64,000 nt of DNA from Woeseiaceae bacterium (GTDB lineage: Bacteria > Pseudomonadota > Gammaproteobacteria > Steroidobacterales > Woeseiaceae). Below are positions 8,679 to 19,106 of this stretch, piece after piece. The notes beneath the pieces are model-generated. The model saw only the letters and a program-made list of their open reading frames with translations, was not told the origin of the DNA and searched no databases. The stretch is taken from the NCBI GenBank assembly GCA_024640365.1, contig JAHEFE010000001.1, positions 118,348-182,347 on the forward strand. Reading direction: 5' to 3'. Numbering within the stretch: position 1 is the stretch's first letter; each line of letters opens with the position of its first letter. The translations under genes and the position numbers were made by a program.

Positions 8679-9404
8679 TCAGAGCGTGAACTCCTGTCCG
8701 AGATAAACTTCGCGGACATGTTGATTTTCAAGTATTTCGGTCGGTGAGCCTTCAGCGATTAAGCTGCCGTCATTAAGTATATAAGCTCGCCCGCAAATTC
8801 CGAGTGTTTCTCTCACATTATGGTCGGTAATAAGCACGCCAATGCCGCGATCACACAAGTGCCTGATGATCCTCTGAATATCGAGTACGGAAATAGGGTC
8901 AACACCGGCAAACGGCTCATCCAGGAGAACGAAACGAGGGCTGGCCGCCAACGCACGAGCGATTTCGACACGTCGCCGTTCGCCGCCAGACAGACTGATG
9001 CCGAGACTGGTACGCACATGGCCTACGTGGAGTTCGTCAAGTAACTGTTCAAGTTCTTCTTCTCGTCCGGAGCGCTCAAGATCGCGCCTGTTTTCCAGGA
9101 TGGCCATAATGTTCTGTTCGACGGTAAGTTTGCGAAAGATGGACGCTTCCTGAGGCAGATAGCCAAGGCCAATACGTGCTCGCTGGTGCATGGGTAACGC
9201 CGTTACGTCCTGACCGTCCAGAAGGATACGGCCATGATCGACAGGGATCAGGCCGACGATCATGTAAAAGGCAGTCGTTTTTCCAGCGCCATTCGGTCCG
9301 AGCAGGCCAACCACTTCACCACTTTTTATTTCGAGAGAGATATTTTTTACAACGTCGCGAAACTTATAGCGCTTCGAAATTTCCTGAATGCTAAGTATGC
9401 TCAT
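8679..9404 (-). CDS. lptB: LPS export ABC ATPase LptB
   Basis: A 241-residue ABC ATPase. It has Walker A (GPNGAGKT, about residues 36-43), Q-loop (YLPQEASIF), signature SLSGGERRR and Walker B ([10 protein letters not shown]), then the H-loop TDHN. As the cytoplasmic engine of LptB2FG it drives LPS extraction from the inner membrane towards LptC and LptA. The 4-base overlap with lptA (its ATG lies in the lptA end) indicates translational coupling. lptF and lptG are not in the window, as is usual. Confidence 0.96.
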   Translation of the reverse strand: MSILSIQEISKRYKFRDVVKNISLEIKSGEVVGLLGPNGAGKTTAFYMIVGLIPVDHGRILLDGQDVTALPMHQRARIGLGYLPQEASIFRKLTVEQNIMAILENRRDLERSGREEELEQLLDELHVGHVRTSLGISLSGGERRRVEIARALAASPRFVLLDEPFAGVDPISVLDIQRIIRHLCDRGIGVLITDHNVRETLGICGRAYILNDGSLIAEGSPTEILENQHVREVYLGQEFTL

Positions 9405-10201
9405 TGTTCTTTGCTCTCAGATTGCACTGCAGTGTTTTGCGGCTTGGTTACAGTTTCATCCTCGGGACTTGTTGGTGTTTCCTGCGGCGGTTCCGCGGGG
9501 TTGGCGGGACTGTCGCCGCCATCGGTCTCCGGTGGAGTGAACGTGATTTTTACTTTATCATCGCCATCAGTGGTTGCCTGTGCATTTATAAGTTGTTTCT
9601 TGATGTCGTAAATAAGGTAATTGCTGCTGATCCGATTCCCGGCTTCAGTGATGCTGGCTTGGTTTGTAAATTCGACAAGACCTTTTTCGAAGTCGTATTT
9701 GAGTTGCCCGGCTTGACCTTCAGTGACGTTGGAGTCGCCGCCACGTCGTAATGTGAACTTGGCTGGTTTACCGCTGATAGAGGCCAACTTCAGTTCGTGT
9801 TCGACGAATCGCAAGTCGGCAGAATCACATTCAATGTGCGTTCCCTCTATGTCTAAGATAACGTTGCCCGAGAATTGCCAGGTACTGTCCGCGAAATCCA
9901 GTTTATTGGCCGTGCCTTCATCTGCTTCTATACCAATGCTACCTTGGGTAAGTCGCAGTCCTCTAAAGGTAAGCACGCCGGCCTTGCCGTCATAACCAGA
10001 ATAGTCAGCGTCTAGTGATATAGGTAGACGAGAATCGGCAATTGTCTGGGTGTTGGCGGAACACGGCAGCAACCAAACCGCTGCTGTAATCAGCGCAATA
10101 AAAAATCGATTCAAAAACAAAACTGGTGTGTGCAATTTTCTAACCTCGGCAATCACCGGTGTCGAATTATTGGGGGTAGTAAAAGTGTTGATAAGTCTCA
10201 C
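9401..10201 (-). CDS. lptA: Periplasmic LPS bridge protein LptA
   Basis: A 266-residue OstA/LptA-fold protein, longer than E. coli LptA (185). The N terminus has about 30 polar residues before a hydrophobic signal segment ([17 protein letters not shown], near residues 33-49). An in-frame TTG close to the signal could be the real start, but the ATG at 10201 overlaps the lptC stop by 4 bases, which favours it. The beta-jellyroll region covers about residues 55-215. After it comes a low-complexity Pro/Glu/Thr tail of about 45 residues not found in E. coli LptA. It carries LPS across the periplasm between LptC and LptDE. Confidence 0.92.
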   Translation of the reverse strand: MRLINTFTTPNNSTPVIAEVRKLHTPVLFLNRFFIALITAAVWLLPCSANTQTIADSRLPISLDADYSGYDGKAGVLTFRGLRLTQGSIGIEADEGTANKLDFADSTWQFSGNVILDIEGTHIECDSADLRFVEHELKLASISGKPAKFTLRRGGDSNVTEGQAGQLKYDFEKGLVEFTNQASITEAGNRISSNYLIYDIKKQLINAQATTDGDDKVKITFTPPETDGGDSPANPAEPPQETPTSPEDETVTKPQNTAVQSESKEQ

Positions 10202-10755
10202 GGTACGAATTTCCCGCTGATATTAGATTGCAATTCGAGCTTGTTTTCCTGCAAAGATGCCAGCATACCGGTCGCCAAAAGCTTGCGTTCGCCGATACGG
10301 ATTTGTACGCGTCGATCCGTAGTTGCGCTGAAATTCGCGGGCTCAAGTTCGAGGTATTGGGTGCTGATTTCAGTATCTTTTCCGGAAAAACCATTGGCAC
10401 TTAGTGCGCGTACGTTGCCGCTGAGCTTGATCATTTTCTGATCCTCGGAAATCGTTGCTGATTCTGCGTCGATTGTCCACGGAACTCCGGCACTTTGTGC
10501 GTAGTCAATATGTACATTGTCAAATGCGACTTTTTGGTCACCTTGCTGGCGCGCATAATCTGCTCTTATTTCGTAAAGCATCTGTCCGTCTGGTCCAGTT
10601 CCAAGAATTCTGGCCATTTTAAAATAATAGCCACTTTCAAAATCGCTACCAGCCTGTTCTTGCGGTTTTACTGTAGTAAGTGATTGGGTCAGAAACCAAC
10701 TACCCACTGCACCGGCCAGCAGCAAGATCGAAATAAAAGCGGTGCGCGCCGACAT
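10198..10755 (-). CDS. lptC: LPS export protein LptC
   Basis: A 185-residue bitopic inner-membrane protein: one membrane helix at about residues 6-24 (AFISILLLAGAVGSWFLT) and a periplasmic jellyroll that hands LPS to LptA. The length matches the family (E. coli 191). The start codon follows the kdsC stop with no gap, and the 3' end overlaps lptA by 4 bases, so kdsC-lptC-lptA-lptB are translated as a coupled unit. Confidence 0.92.
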   Translation of the reverse strand: MSARTAFISILLLAGAVGSWFLTQSLTTVKPQEQAGSDFESGYYFKMARILGTGPDGQMLYEIRADYARQQGDQKVAFDNVHIDYAQSAGVPWTIDAESATISEDQKMIKLSGNVRALSANGFSGKDTEISTQYLELEPANFSATTDRRVQIRIGERKLLATGMLASLQENKLELQSNISGKFVP

Positions 10756-11265
10756 TTATTCTTCCGCAGGAGTTTGCGCGTCAAGCAAAAGTTCGCTGAT
10801 CTCGCGAACTGCGCCAAAACCACCCGGCTTCTGGGTTACATAGTCCACCATCATTTTTATGGCCGGAACTGCGTTGGCGACCGCCATAGATACCCCAACT
10901 TTGGTGAGTAACGGCAGATCTGGTAAATCATCGCCAACGTACAAAGATTCTTTCGGCGAAATCTGCAGGTCTGCTGCAAGAACATCAAAAATTGCCGCCT
11001 TGTCGCCACAGGCAAAAAAGGTATGTTCAATTCCGAGTTCTATCATTCGCCTTTCGGCGGCGGCTGATTTTCTCCCGCTAATGATGGCAATCTGTATACC
11101 GGCTTTCAGCAACATACGAATTCCGTAGCCGTCCTGTGTGTGAAAAGCCTTGGATTCTTTGCCATCATCCGAAAGATAGAAGCGCCCATCGGTAAATACG
11201 CCGTCCAGGTCAAATACGGCCAGTCTAATTTTTGCGAGGCGATCTTTCAGATTGGTCTTGTTCAC
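10756..11265 (-). CDS. kdsC: Kdo 8-phosphate phosphatase KdsC
   Basis: A 169-residue C0-type HAD phosphatase without a cap domain. The catalytic motif DLDGVFTDG places the nucleophile at D19 and the general acid at D21. Motif II is IISGRKS and motif III/IV is YVGDDLPDLP. It removes phosphate from Kdo8P in Kdo synthesis for LPS. The start is GTG at 11265, overlapping the kdsD stop by 4 bases (GTGA). Confidence 0.95.
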   Translation of the reverse strand: MNKTNLKDRLAKIRLAVFDLDGVFTDGRFYLSDDGKESKAFHTQDGYGIRMLLKAGIQIAIISGRKSAAAERRMIELGIEHTFFACGDKAAIFDVLAADLQISPKESLYVGDDLPDLPLLTKVGVSMAVANAVPAIKMMVDYVTQKPGGFGAVREISELLLDAQTPAEE

Positions 11266-12239
11266 ATTATTCCCGCCCTGAAAAGATCGTGAATGTTCAG
11301 CGCGCCGATGAGACGCTGGTCTGCGTCAATTATGAGCAGCGATGTAATTTTGTGGCGCTCCATCAGGTTTACTGCTTCTGCCGCTAGCACGTCTGCCGCG
11401 ATCGTAACCCCGCCGGCGCGCATGACATCTCCCATGGTGGTCTTATTCATGTCTACGCCCTTGTCCAGCGCTCGCCGCAAGTCGCCATCTGTAAATACAC
11501 CTAGCACCCGCTGATTGTCGTCGACTATCGCCGTCATGCCGAGACCCTTCTGTGACATTTCAACCAGGCCATCGCCGAGGCGCATTGCAGCAGTAACTGA
11601 CGGTACCGCATCATCTTTGTGCATGACGTCAGATACTCGCAGTAACAGTCGCTTACCGAGACTGCCGCTTGGATGCGAGCGAGCGAAATCTTCTGCCGTA
11701 AAGCCGCGGCTTTCAAGCAGTGCAACAGCAAGCGCATCGCCCATTGCTAAAGTTGCAGTGGTACTTGCTGTTGGTGCCAGGTTTAAAGGACAAGCCTCTT
11801 CGTTGATCGCGACGTTCAAAACCACGTCGGACGCTTTTCCCAGAGTTGATGTAAGTTTGCCGGTTAATGTAATTAACGGGACTCCGAGCCGCTTTATCAA
11901 TGGCAATATAGTTACGATTTCGTCGGTCTCCCCTGAATAAGAAACCGCCAGCACAACATCCTGAGCTGTGATCATGCCCAAGTCACCGTGGCTGGCTTCG
12001 CCGGGGTGGACAAAAAAAGCAGGAGTGCCGGTGCTGGCAAGGGTGGCCGCAATCTTGCCGCCAATATGCCCCGATTTGCCCATGCCGATGACGACCACTC
12101 GACCCTGGCAAGCAAGGCAGAGGCTGCAGGCTTCAACAAATGAGTTATCCAGGCGTTGACGAAGCTCGCTAACTGCCCGAGCTTCGATATCGAGAACTCG
12201 TCCAGCCAGTGCCAGCAATTGCTCGTTTGTCAGATTCAT
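11262..12239 (-). CDS. kdsD: Arabinose 5-phosphate isomerase KdsD
   Basis: A 325-residue enzyme that converts ribulose 5-phosphate to arabinose 5-phosphate, the first step of Kdo synthesis. The SIS domain (GMGKSGHIGGKIAATLASTG, then HPGEASHGDLGM) covers about residues 30-190, and two CBS domains fill the C terminus. The conserved HPSGSLGKRL segment holds the active-site His. I chose ATG at 12239 because it best matches the family N terminus and length (E. coli 328); an in-frame GTG at 12272 would add 11 residues and lacks a ribosome site. It overlaps kdsC by 4 bases. Confidence 0.94.
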   Translation of the reverse strand: MNLTNEQLLALAGRVLDIEARAVSELRQRLDNSFVEACSLCLACQGRVVVIGMGKSGHIGGKIAATLASTGTPAFFVHPGEASHGDLGMITAQDVVLAVSYSGETDEIVTILPLIKRLGVPLITLTGKLTSTLGKASDVVLNVAINEEACPLNLAPTASTTATLAMGDALAVALLESRGFTAEDFARSHPSGSLGKRLLLRVSDVMHKDDAVPSVTAAMRLGDGLVEMSQKGLGMTAIVDDNQRVLGVFTDGDLRRALDKGVDMNKTTMGDVMRAGGVTIAADVLAAEAVNLMERHKITSLLIIDADQRLIGALNIHDLFRAGIM

Positions 12240-12281
12240 CACCTGGTCAGCTCCCGGTTCACCAGCATGCACTTGGCTAGT

Positions 12282-13277
12282 TTACAGGATTTGATTGATT
12301 ACGTAGGTGGTATAAGCGATATAAGCCAATATCAGCGCGAGTCCACTGCGCCGATCGATTCGGGCCGTTCCATCGTAGTAATAGGTCATCGCAAACAGCA
12401 CCAGGGTGAAACCAATCATTACAAACATATGTAGTGTTAGCACTGACTCGCTGATGACGGTCGGGTGGATGGTGATTGCGGCACCGATAACAGCAAGTAG
12501 ATTAAATATATTGGAGCCAATGATATTGCCAATCGCGAGGCCATATTCGCCACGGTATGCGGATACCAGGGATACCGCCAACTCCGGCAAGCTTGTGGCC
12601 AATGCGACCAGCGTGACGCCGATCACCAGTTCACTTACTCCGAGTGTTCGGGCAATGTCGGTTGCGCCATAGACCATAAGGTGTGCCCCCACGATCAGGA
12701 TCAGGAGGCCGGTAATCAGCCAGAAAACAGCAGTCGCCATTCCTGTTTCACTGACATGACCAGGAATTTCCGCTTCGAAATCTTTTTTGATGGGATCATT
12801 TTCAGCTGATTTGATACCCAGTTTTACCATCCAGACCATGACGATAACCAAAGTGAGTAACAAGACTAACCCATCAGTGCGGCTCAGCGTTCGATCAAGA
12901 AACAAGTTGACGGTCATGAGCGTCACGGCAAGCAGGGCAGGAATTTCCCGCCTGAGCGTCTCGGACTTCATTTCGATTGGCCGGAAAAGCGCTACAGCGC
13001 CCAATACCAATCCGATATTGGCAATGTTTGAGCCTATGGCATTGCCTATGGCGAGGTCGGGGTTACCTTTCCATGCGGCTACCACGGAAACCAGTATTTC
13101 CGGCGCAGATGTCGCGCAGGCAACAATTGTCAGACCAATCAGGAGTGGTGGAACCCCCAGGTTGCGTGCTGTTGCTGCTCCACCGTGGACAAAGCGATCG
13201 GCACCCCAGATCAAGAGGGAAAGTCCCCCAATGATTGCCGCAAAATCTAATAACATACGATCGTTCGTTTCAAGCAA
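12282..13277 (-). CDS. yrbG: Calcium/sodium antiporter family protein YrbG
   Basis: A 331-residue inner-membrane protein of the CaCA (K-dependent Na/Ca exchanger) family with about ten membrane helices. It has two inverted alpha-repeats, each with the GNxxGSNIxN signature (AIGSNIANIGLVLG and IGNIIGSNIFNLL). A charged loop sits between the halves at about residues 155-180. It is the first gene of the kdsD-lptB block, as in E. coli. The transported ion is inferred from family only. Confidence 0.9.
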   Translation of the reverse strand: MLETNDRMLLDFAAIIGGLSLLIWGADRFVHGGAATARNLGVPPLLIGLTIVACATSAPEILVSVVAAWKGNPDLAIGNAIGSNIANIGLVLGAVALFRPIEMKSETLRREIPALLAVTLMTVNLFLDRTLSRTDGLVLLLTLVIVMVWMVKLGIKSAENDPIKKDFEAEIPGHVSETGMATAVFWLITGLLILIVGAHLMVYGATDIARTLGVSELVIGVTLVALATSLPELAVSLVSAYRGEYGLAIGNIIGSNIFNLLAVIGAAITIHPTVISESVLTLHMFVMIGFTLVLFAMTYYYDGTARIDRRSGLALILAYIAYTTYVINQIL

Positions 13278-13433
13278 GTGACTCCGAGTTTCAGCCCCAT
13301 CCGTTGAGGCTTCGCAATAATGCCCGGCAGTTCAGCCAGATGCCAGCCAATTATGATACACAATCCCTCTATGACATTGGATCGTTGTTTTCGTTACACT
13401 GCGCGCCTTCAAAATATCAGATAGGGAACGCAA

Positions 13434-13682
13434 ATGGATCCGGTTCAAATCAAGCAGCTCATTCAGGACGGCCTGCCCGGCGCTGTTGTCGAAGTGCAGA
13501 GTGATGACAATACACATTACGCAGCTCTGGTCGTTGCCGCTGAGTTCGAAGGCAAACGCTCAATTCAGAGGCACCAACTGGTATATCGCTCACTGGGTTC
13601 ATTGGTCGGGAACGAGATTCATGCGTTATCAATAAAGGCGCTGACTCCTGAGGAGTGGCAGCAGGCCACATCGGCCACTTGA
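13434..13682 (+). CDS. ibaG: BolA-family protein IbaG
   Basis: An 82-residue BolA/IbaG protein (E. coli IbaG has 84). It has the class II KH-like fold pattern, with TPEEW near the C terminus and the His of IQRHQLVY. Such proteins pair with monothiol glutaredoxins in Fe-S and acid-stress physiology. It directly precedes murA, with 15 bases to the likely GTG start, the conserved partnership in this class. It is divergent from yrbG. A weak sigma-70-like pair (ATGACA, 18 bases, TACACT) lies about 40 bases upstream. Confidence 0.9.
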   Translation: MDPVQIKQLIQDGLPGAVVEVQSDDNTHYAALVVAAEFEGKRSIQRHQLVYRSLGSLVGNEIHALSIKALTPEEWQQATSAT

Positions 13683-14957
<1,275 letters not shown>

Positions 14958-15141
14958 ATTCCGAGGTGGGCGACGACACTTCCGAGTCCTGCGGGCTTTT
15001 CCGGTTTGCAGACTAATTTTGCCAATTGCTCCATAGGTTGGTGTTGCGCTCGCTACGATCGTACGAGTCTGCCGGTTGATTGGTCAGGATTTTGAATCGG
15101 CACCCAAGAGCATTCATAAAAACAAACTGCGCGCGCCCGGA

Positions 15142-16230
15142 CTAGCGTTGAACGCGTTCCTTGGGGCGTTCGCCGGCCACGACAGTGGTGGTAAAGGTGT
15201 GGCCTTTGCGCCAGGCGGTCACCTCAACCTGGTCACCGGGCTTCAGGCTTGCCACGAGCAGAAGTGCTTGCTGGCTACTATGAATGACTTCGCCATTGAT
15301 GGCGAGCAGTAGGTCGTGCCTGTGCAGGCCGGCCGCAGCAGCTGGGCCACCTTCAAAAACCTCTAACAACAAGATGCCAGAGCTTGAATTGGCGCCCAGT
15401 GCTTCGAAATCGGCTTTGCTCAGATCGGCGGGTTGCAGGCCCAGCCAGCCTCGAATCACTCGTCCATTTTGTTTGATTTCCTCGACGACGCCACGGACCA
15501 GATTGACGGGAATGGCAAAGCTAATGCCTTCCGTGTCGACGTCTTGAGCCAGCACGGCGGTATTAATCCCAACCAGTTCGCCAGCCGTGTTGACAAGGGC
15601 GCCTCCAGAGTTGCCTTTGTTGACGGCAGCGTCCGTCTGGATAAAGTTCTCAAATGTCGCGAGACCCAACAATCCGCGACCAGTGGCGCTAATAATCCCT
15701 TGTGTCACCGTTTTGGCGAGTCCATAGGGGTTGCCAATGGCCAACACGACATCGCCTACGCGCAACTGGTCCGAGCGGCCGAGCGGAATAGCGGGAAGAG
15801 TTCCCAGGTCAACTTTCAGAAGCGCCAGGTCGGTTTCTGCATCAAATCCCACCAGTGTGGGCTCCGCAATGCGCCCGTCGGCGATTTGCACTCGCACCTG
15901 GCTTGCCCCGCCGATCACATGGTAGTTGGTGACGATGTAGCCGGCAGGATCGATAATAACGGCCGACCCCAGACTGGTGTTCACCCGCAGCCTGTCATTG
16001 CGGTAGCCTCCCGAGTTGGTGGTCGTTACCTGCCGGGTATAAACGTTGGCAACGGCTGGTCCGCTAACGTCCACGGCATCGGCATAGCTTACCGGTCCAC
16101 TGTGGGTGTTGGTCCCGGCAAGACCGGGCTGTGGTCGGGTCCCCGAGAAGAACAGGACCAAAAAAGCGACCGCCAGACCCACTATTATGGACTGTATGAG
16201 AAATACCAGTACCGACTTGGCGTTTGTCAC
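15142..16230 (-). CDS. degS: DegS-like periplasmic serine protease with one PDZ domain
   Basis: A 362-residue HtrA-family protease. The N terminus is a single membrane anchor (about residues 7-29) rather than a cleavable signal, and there is only one PDZ domain (about residues 265-350). Both features match DegS/AlgW, not DegP. The triad is H104 (TNYHV), D134 (TDLAL) and S208 (GNSGGAL). The expected role is the first cut of the anti-sigma factor RseA/MucA when misfolded porins bind the PDZ domain. It is divergent from petA and convergent with murA. The neighbouring sspAB location also fits degS in E. coli. Confidence 0.88.
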   Translation of the reverse strand: MTNAKSVLVFLIQSIIVGLAVAFLVLFFSGTRPQPGLAGTNTHSGPVSYADAVDVSGPAVANVYTRQVTTTNSGGYRNDRLRVNTSLGSAVIIDPAGYIVTNYHVIGGASQVRVQIADGRIAEPTLVGFDAETDLALLKVDLGTLPAIPLGRSDQLRVGDVVLAIGNPYGLAKTVTQGIISATGRGLLGLATFENFIQTDAAVNKGNSGGALVNTAGELVGINTAVLAQDVDTEGISFAIPVNLVRGVVEEIKQNGRVIRGWLGLQPADLSKADFEALGANSSSGILLLEVFEGGPAAAAGLHRHDLLLAINGEVIHSSQQALLLVASLKPGDQVEVTAWRKGHTFTTTVVAGERPKERVQR

Positions 16231-16311
16231 CTGCGACCCTCCGGGGCAATGAATTTAGTAAAATTACCGTCAATACTTGTTGCCACCTAGGCAATAAGTA
16301 GTTCCACCGTG

Positions 16312-16317
16312 TATAAT
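16312..16317 (+). promoter_or_regulatory. Candidate -10 element upstream of petABC
   Basis: A perfect TATAAT lies about 130 bases before the petA ATG, in the divergent interval with degS. No good -35 is seen at standard spacing, so activation or a weak promoter is possible. Confidence 0.4.
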
Positions 16318-16445
16318 GCGCGATTGATTCCGCGCGCAGTATTTGTTTTGGCGTTATCCTGACGGTGAAACAGGGCTGCTGCAAATCTACCAGTTTTCGA
16401 ACAAAGTAAAAACGAGCCGTTGAGCCGGCTGCATGGGAGTGCCTG

Positions 16446-17027
16446 ATGACCGACGACGTTGATCGCAACAGACGTCATTTTCTAACTGTTGCAACCGCCG
16501 TTGCGGGCGGGGTAGGGGTAGCGTTTGCCGCTGTTCCCTTTATTTCTTCATTAAAGCCGAGTGCACGCGCGCAAGCGCTTGGTGCGCCCGTCGAAGTGCC
16601 TATTGGTTCGCTGGAGCCAGGTGAGATGGTGCGTATCCTGTGGAGAGGCAAGCCCGTTTGGGTTTTGCGTCGTACGGAAGAGATGCTGGCACGATTGCCC
16701 GATGTCGACCCGTTCTTGCGTGATCCTGACTCAATCGAAGATCAGCAACCAAAGTACGCGGTCAACGAGTATCGTTCTCGCAAGCCCGAATTTCTGGTGG
16801 TTTTGGGATCTTGTACTCACCTGGGATGTGCACCATTGAATAAATTCGAGGTGCAGCCAGCTGAGAATTGGTTCGGCGGCTTTTTTTGCCCATGCCACGG
16901 TTCCAAATTCGACCTGGCCGGACGTGTCTATATGGGTGTTCCCGCACCGCTAAATCTCGTAGTGCCACCTTACCGGTTTATCAGTGATGATCTGATTCTG
17001 GTCGGCGCTGATACAGGAGACGCGTAA
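16446..17027 (+). CDS. petA: Ubiquinol-cytochrome c reductase Rieske iron-sulfur subunit
   Basis: A 193-residue Rieske protein. The N terminus has a twin-arginine type start (NRRHFLT) and a membrane anchor (about residues 16-36). The 2Fe-2S cluster is held by CTHLGC and CPCHGSKFD, the canonical pair, which also supply the disulfide cysteines. It transfers an electron from ubiquinol to cytochrome c1 at the Qo site. The stop TAA shares one base with the petB ATG at 17027, so the three pet genes form one tight operon. Confidence 0.97.
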   Translation: MTDDVDRNRRHFLTVATAVAGGVGVAFAAVPFISSLKPSARAQALGAPVEVPIGSLEPGEMVRILWRGKPVWVLRRTEEMLARLPDVDPFLRDPDSIEDQQPKYAVNEYRSRKPEFLVVLGSCTHLGCAPLNKFEVQPAENWFGGFFCPCHGSKFDLAGRVYMGVPAPLNLVVPPYRFISDDLILVGADTGDA

Positions 17028-18277
17028 TGGCGCATACAGATTCAGAAACCGTTGCTGAGCAGAACGGCTTGGTCAAATGGATTGATGATCGCTTTCCGTT
17101 GACCAAGCTCATTAAGGAGCATGCAACCGAGTATTACGCGTCCAAGAATTTTAATTTTTGGTATGTTTTTGGAGTTCTGGCGACAGTCGTACTGGTAATG
17201 CAGCTACTTACCGGTATTTTCCTGACGATGAATTACAAGCCCGACGCGAACGAGGCCTTTGCTTCGGTTGAATACATCATGCGTGACGTTGAGTGGGGAT
17301 GGCTGATTCGCTATATGCACTCAACCGGCGCATCCGCATTTTTCATCGTGGTCTATCTTCACATGTTCCGCGCAATGCTTTACGGCTCCTACAGAAAACC
17401 GCGTGAGCTGATCTGGATCATCGGCATGTTGATTTTCTTAGTGCTGATGGCGGAAGCTTTTGCTGGTTACTTGCTGCCATGGGGGCAAATGTCCTATTGG
17501 GGAGCCCAGGTTATTATCTCCCTGTTTGGCGCGATACCGGCGGTTGGCGACACCCTCGTGGAATACATTCGCGGTGACTTTTCAATTTCCGATATAACAT
17601 TGAATCGATTCTTTGCGTTGCACGTTATTGCATTGCCGCTGGCTCTCGTAGGCCTGGTCGTCGTACATATCATGGCACTGCATGAAGTGGGCTCGAATAA
17701 CCCGGACGGTATCGAAATCAAAAAGCTCAAAGGAGCTGACGGCGTACCTCTGGATGGCATTGCTTTTCATCCGTATCACACGAGTAAAGACCTGGTCGCG
17801 ATTATCATGTTCATGATGATTTTCCTGGCGGTCGTATTTTTTGCTCCAGAGATGGGTGGGTACTTCCTTGAGCACGCCAACTTCGAACCGGCAAATATGA
17901 TGGCGACGCCAGAGCATATTGCGCCGGTGTGGTATTTCACTCCTTTCTACGCGATCTTGCGCGCTGTTCCTAACAAGTTAGGCGGCGTAATTCTCATGAT
18001 TCTCGCGGTGATGTTGCCGCTATTCCTGCCGTGGCTTGATCGTTGCAAGGTTAAATCAATCCGTTACCGCGGATGGATTTACAAGCTTGCACTCACGTTG
18101 TTCGTGATCAGCTTTATCATTCTTGGTTGGCTTGGAACACAGCCACCGAACGCGCTCTACGTGTTACTGGCAAGAATTACTGCACTAATCTATTTCAGCT
18201 TCTTCTTGTTAATGCCGTTTTACTCGGTAATCGACAAGACAAAACCTGTGCCGGAAAGGGTGGTTTACCATGCATAA
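17027..18277 (+). CDS. petB: Cytochrome b of the bc1 complex
   Basis: A 416-residue membrane protein with the eight-helix cytochrome b pattern. Helix B and D histidines are visible (RYMHSTGASAFF, VVYLHMF; FALHVIALPL, LVVVHIMALHEVG), which bind the low- and high-potential hemes. The Qo-site element is PEHIAPVWYF (the PEWY-like motif is PVWY here). It carries quinol oxidation and quinone reduction in the proton-motive Q cycle. The 3' end overlaps petC by 8 bases. Confidence 0.97.
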   Translation: MAHTDSETVAEQNGLVKWIDDRFPLTKLIKEHATEYYASKNFNFWYVFGVLATVVLVMQLLTGIFLTMNYKPDANEAFASVEYIMRDVEWGWLIRYMHSTGASAFFIVVYLHMFRAMLYGSYRKPRELIWIIGMLIFLVLMAEAFAGYLLPWGQMSYWGAQVIISLFGAIPAVGDTLVEYIRGDFSISDITLNRFFALHVIALPLALVGLVVVHIMALHEVGSNNPDGIEIKKLKGADGVPLDGIAFHPYHTSKDLVAIIMFMMIFLAVVFFAPEMGGYFLEHANFEPANMMATPEHIAPVWYFTPFYAILRAVPNKLGGVILMILAVMLPLFLPWLDRCKVKSIRYRGWIYKLALTLFVISFIILGWLGTQPPNALYVLLARITALIYFSFFLLMPFYSVIDKTKPVPERVVYHA

Positions 18278-19025
18278 GGTAAAAGGAATTTCTTTAGCTG
18301 CACTGCTTCTGGCATTGACGATATCGCCGTTGGCAATGGCATCATCGGGCGGCCCAGCACTTGAGGCTGCCGATAACGATATGTCGAACATTCCTTCGCT
18401 CCAACGCGGTGCCCGGAATTTCATGAACTATTGTTCGGGCTGTCATTCGGCGCAATATGTGCGCTTTAACAGCATGGGCAAGGATCTTGAGTTTAGCGAT
18501 AAGCAGCTTGTCGATAATTTGATGTTTAATGCCGAAAAAACCTACGAGACGATTCGCAGCAATATGCCTGCTGATCAATCGAAGGTGTGGTTTGGTGTAA
18601 CTCCTCCGGATTTGTCATTAATGGCACGTAGTCGGGGCTCAGATTATATCTATAATTTTCTACGTGGATTTTATGCCGATGCGAGCAGACCTACAGGTGT
18701 GAATAACACGGTTTTAGTGGGAACCAGCATGCCGCATGTGCTCGGTGGTCTGCAGGGTTTGCAGCGGGCTGTCTTTCATGAGTCCAGCCACGAAGGTCAG
18801 GCGGCAACGACAGAGTTCCAAGGTTTCGAAATGATAACCGCTGGCACGATGTCTGCTGAAGAGTACGACAATTTTGTACGTGACACGGTCAATTTTCTTG
18901 ACTACATCAGTGAGCCCGTGCAAATGAAGCGGCGTGTCATTGGAGTCTGGACTTTAATTTTCCTGACGTTGTTCCTGATTGTTGCTTACATGTTGAAGAA
19001 AGAAATCTGGAAGGACGTGACCTAA
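18270..19025 (+). CDS. petC: Cytochrome c1 of the bc1 complex
   Basis: A 251-residue protein with a Sec signal peptide (about residues 1-24, ending AMASS), the heme c motif CSGCH near residue 53, and a C-terminal anchor helix (VWTLIFLTLFLIVAYML). The distal heme ligand Met is likely in the GTSMPHVLGG region. It accepts electrons from the Rieske subunit and passes them to soluble or membrane cytochromes. It closes the pet operon; a strong terminator follows. Confidence 0.96.
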   Translation: MHKVKGISLAALLLALTISPLAMASSGGPALEAADNDMSNIPSLQRGARNFMNYCSGCHSAQYVRFNSMGKDLEFSDKQLVDNLMFNAEKTYETIRSNMPADQSKVWFGVTPPDLSLMARSRGSDYIYNFLRGFYADASRPTGVNNTVLVGTSMPHVLGGLQGLQRAVFHESSHEGQAATTEFQGFEMITAGTMSAEEYDNFVRDTVNFLDYISEPVQMKRRVIGVWTLIFLTLFLIVAYMLKKEIWKDVT

Positions 19026-19047
19026 GGGTCACTTTCTATTCCGACGC

Positions 19048-19080
19048 AATGGCCCGTCAGGGCCATTTTGAAGTTTTTTT
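19048..19080 (+). terminator. Intrinsic terminator after petABC
   Basis: The stem AATGGCCC / GGGCCATT has a GTCA loop and is followed by TTGAAG and a seven-T run. A smaller hairpin (GTGACC/GGTCAC) overlaps the petC stop just upstream. It separates petABC from sspAB, although readthrough is possible. Confidence 0.85.
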
Positions 19081-19106
19081 GAAATACCTTTTAAGGGGAC
19101 TGCACC

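Noticed and set aside
14958..15141. A terminator between murA and degS
   Set aside because: Only weak pairings (CTGC/GCAG) and no T-run were found.
15142..16230. Calling the protease DegP/DegQ
   Set aside because: There is only one PDZ domain and an uncleaved N-terminal membrane anchor, both typical of DegS/AlgW.
15433..16290. A 285-codon plus-strand frame opposite degS
   Set aside because: degS carries the complete protease triad and PDZ domain on the other strand. The antisense frame has no motif.
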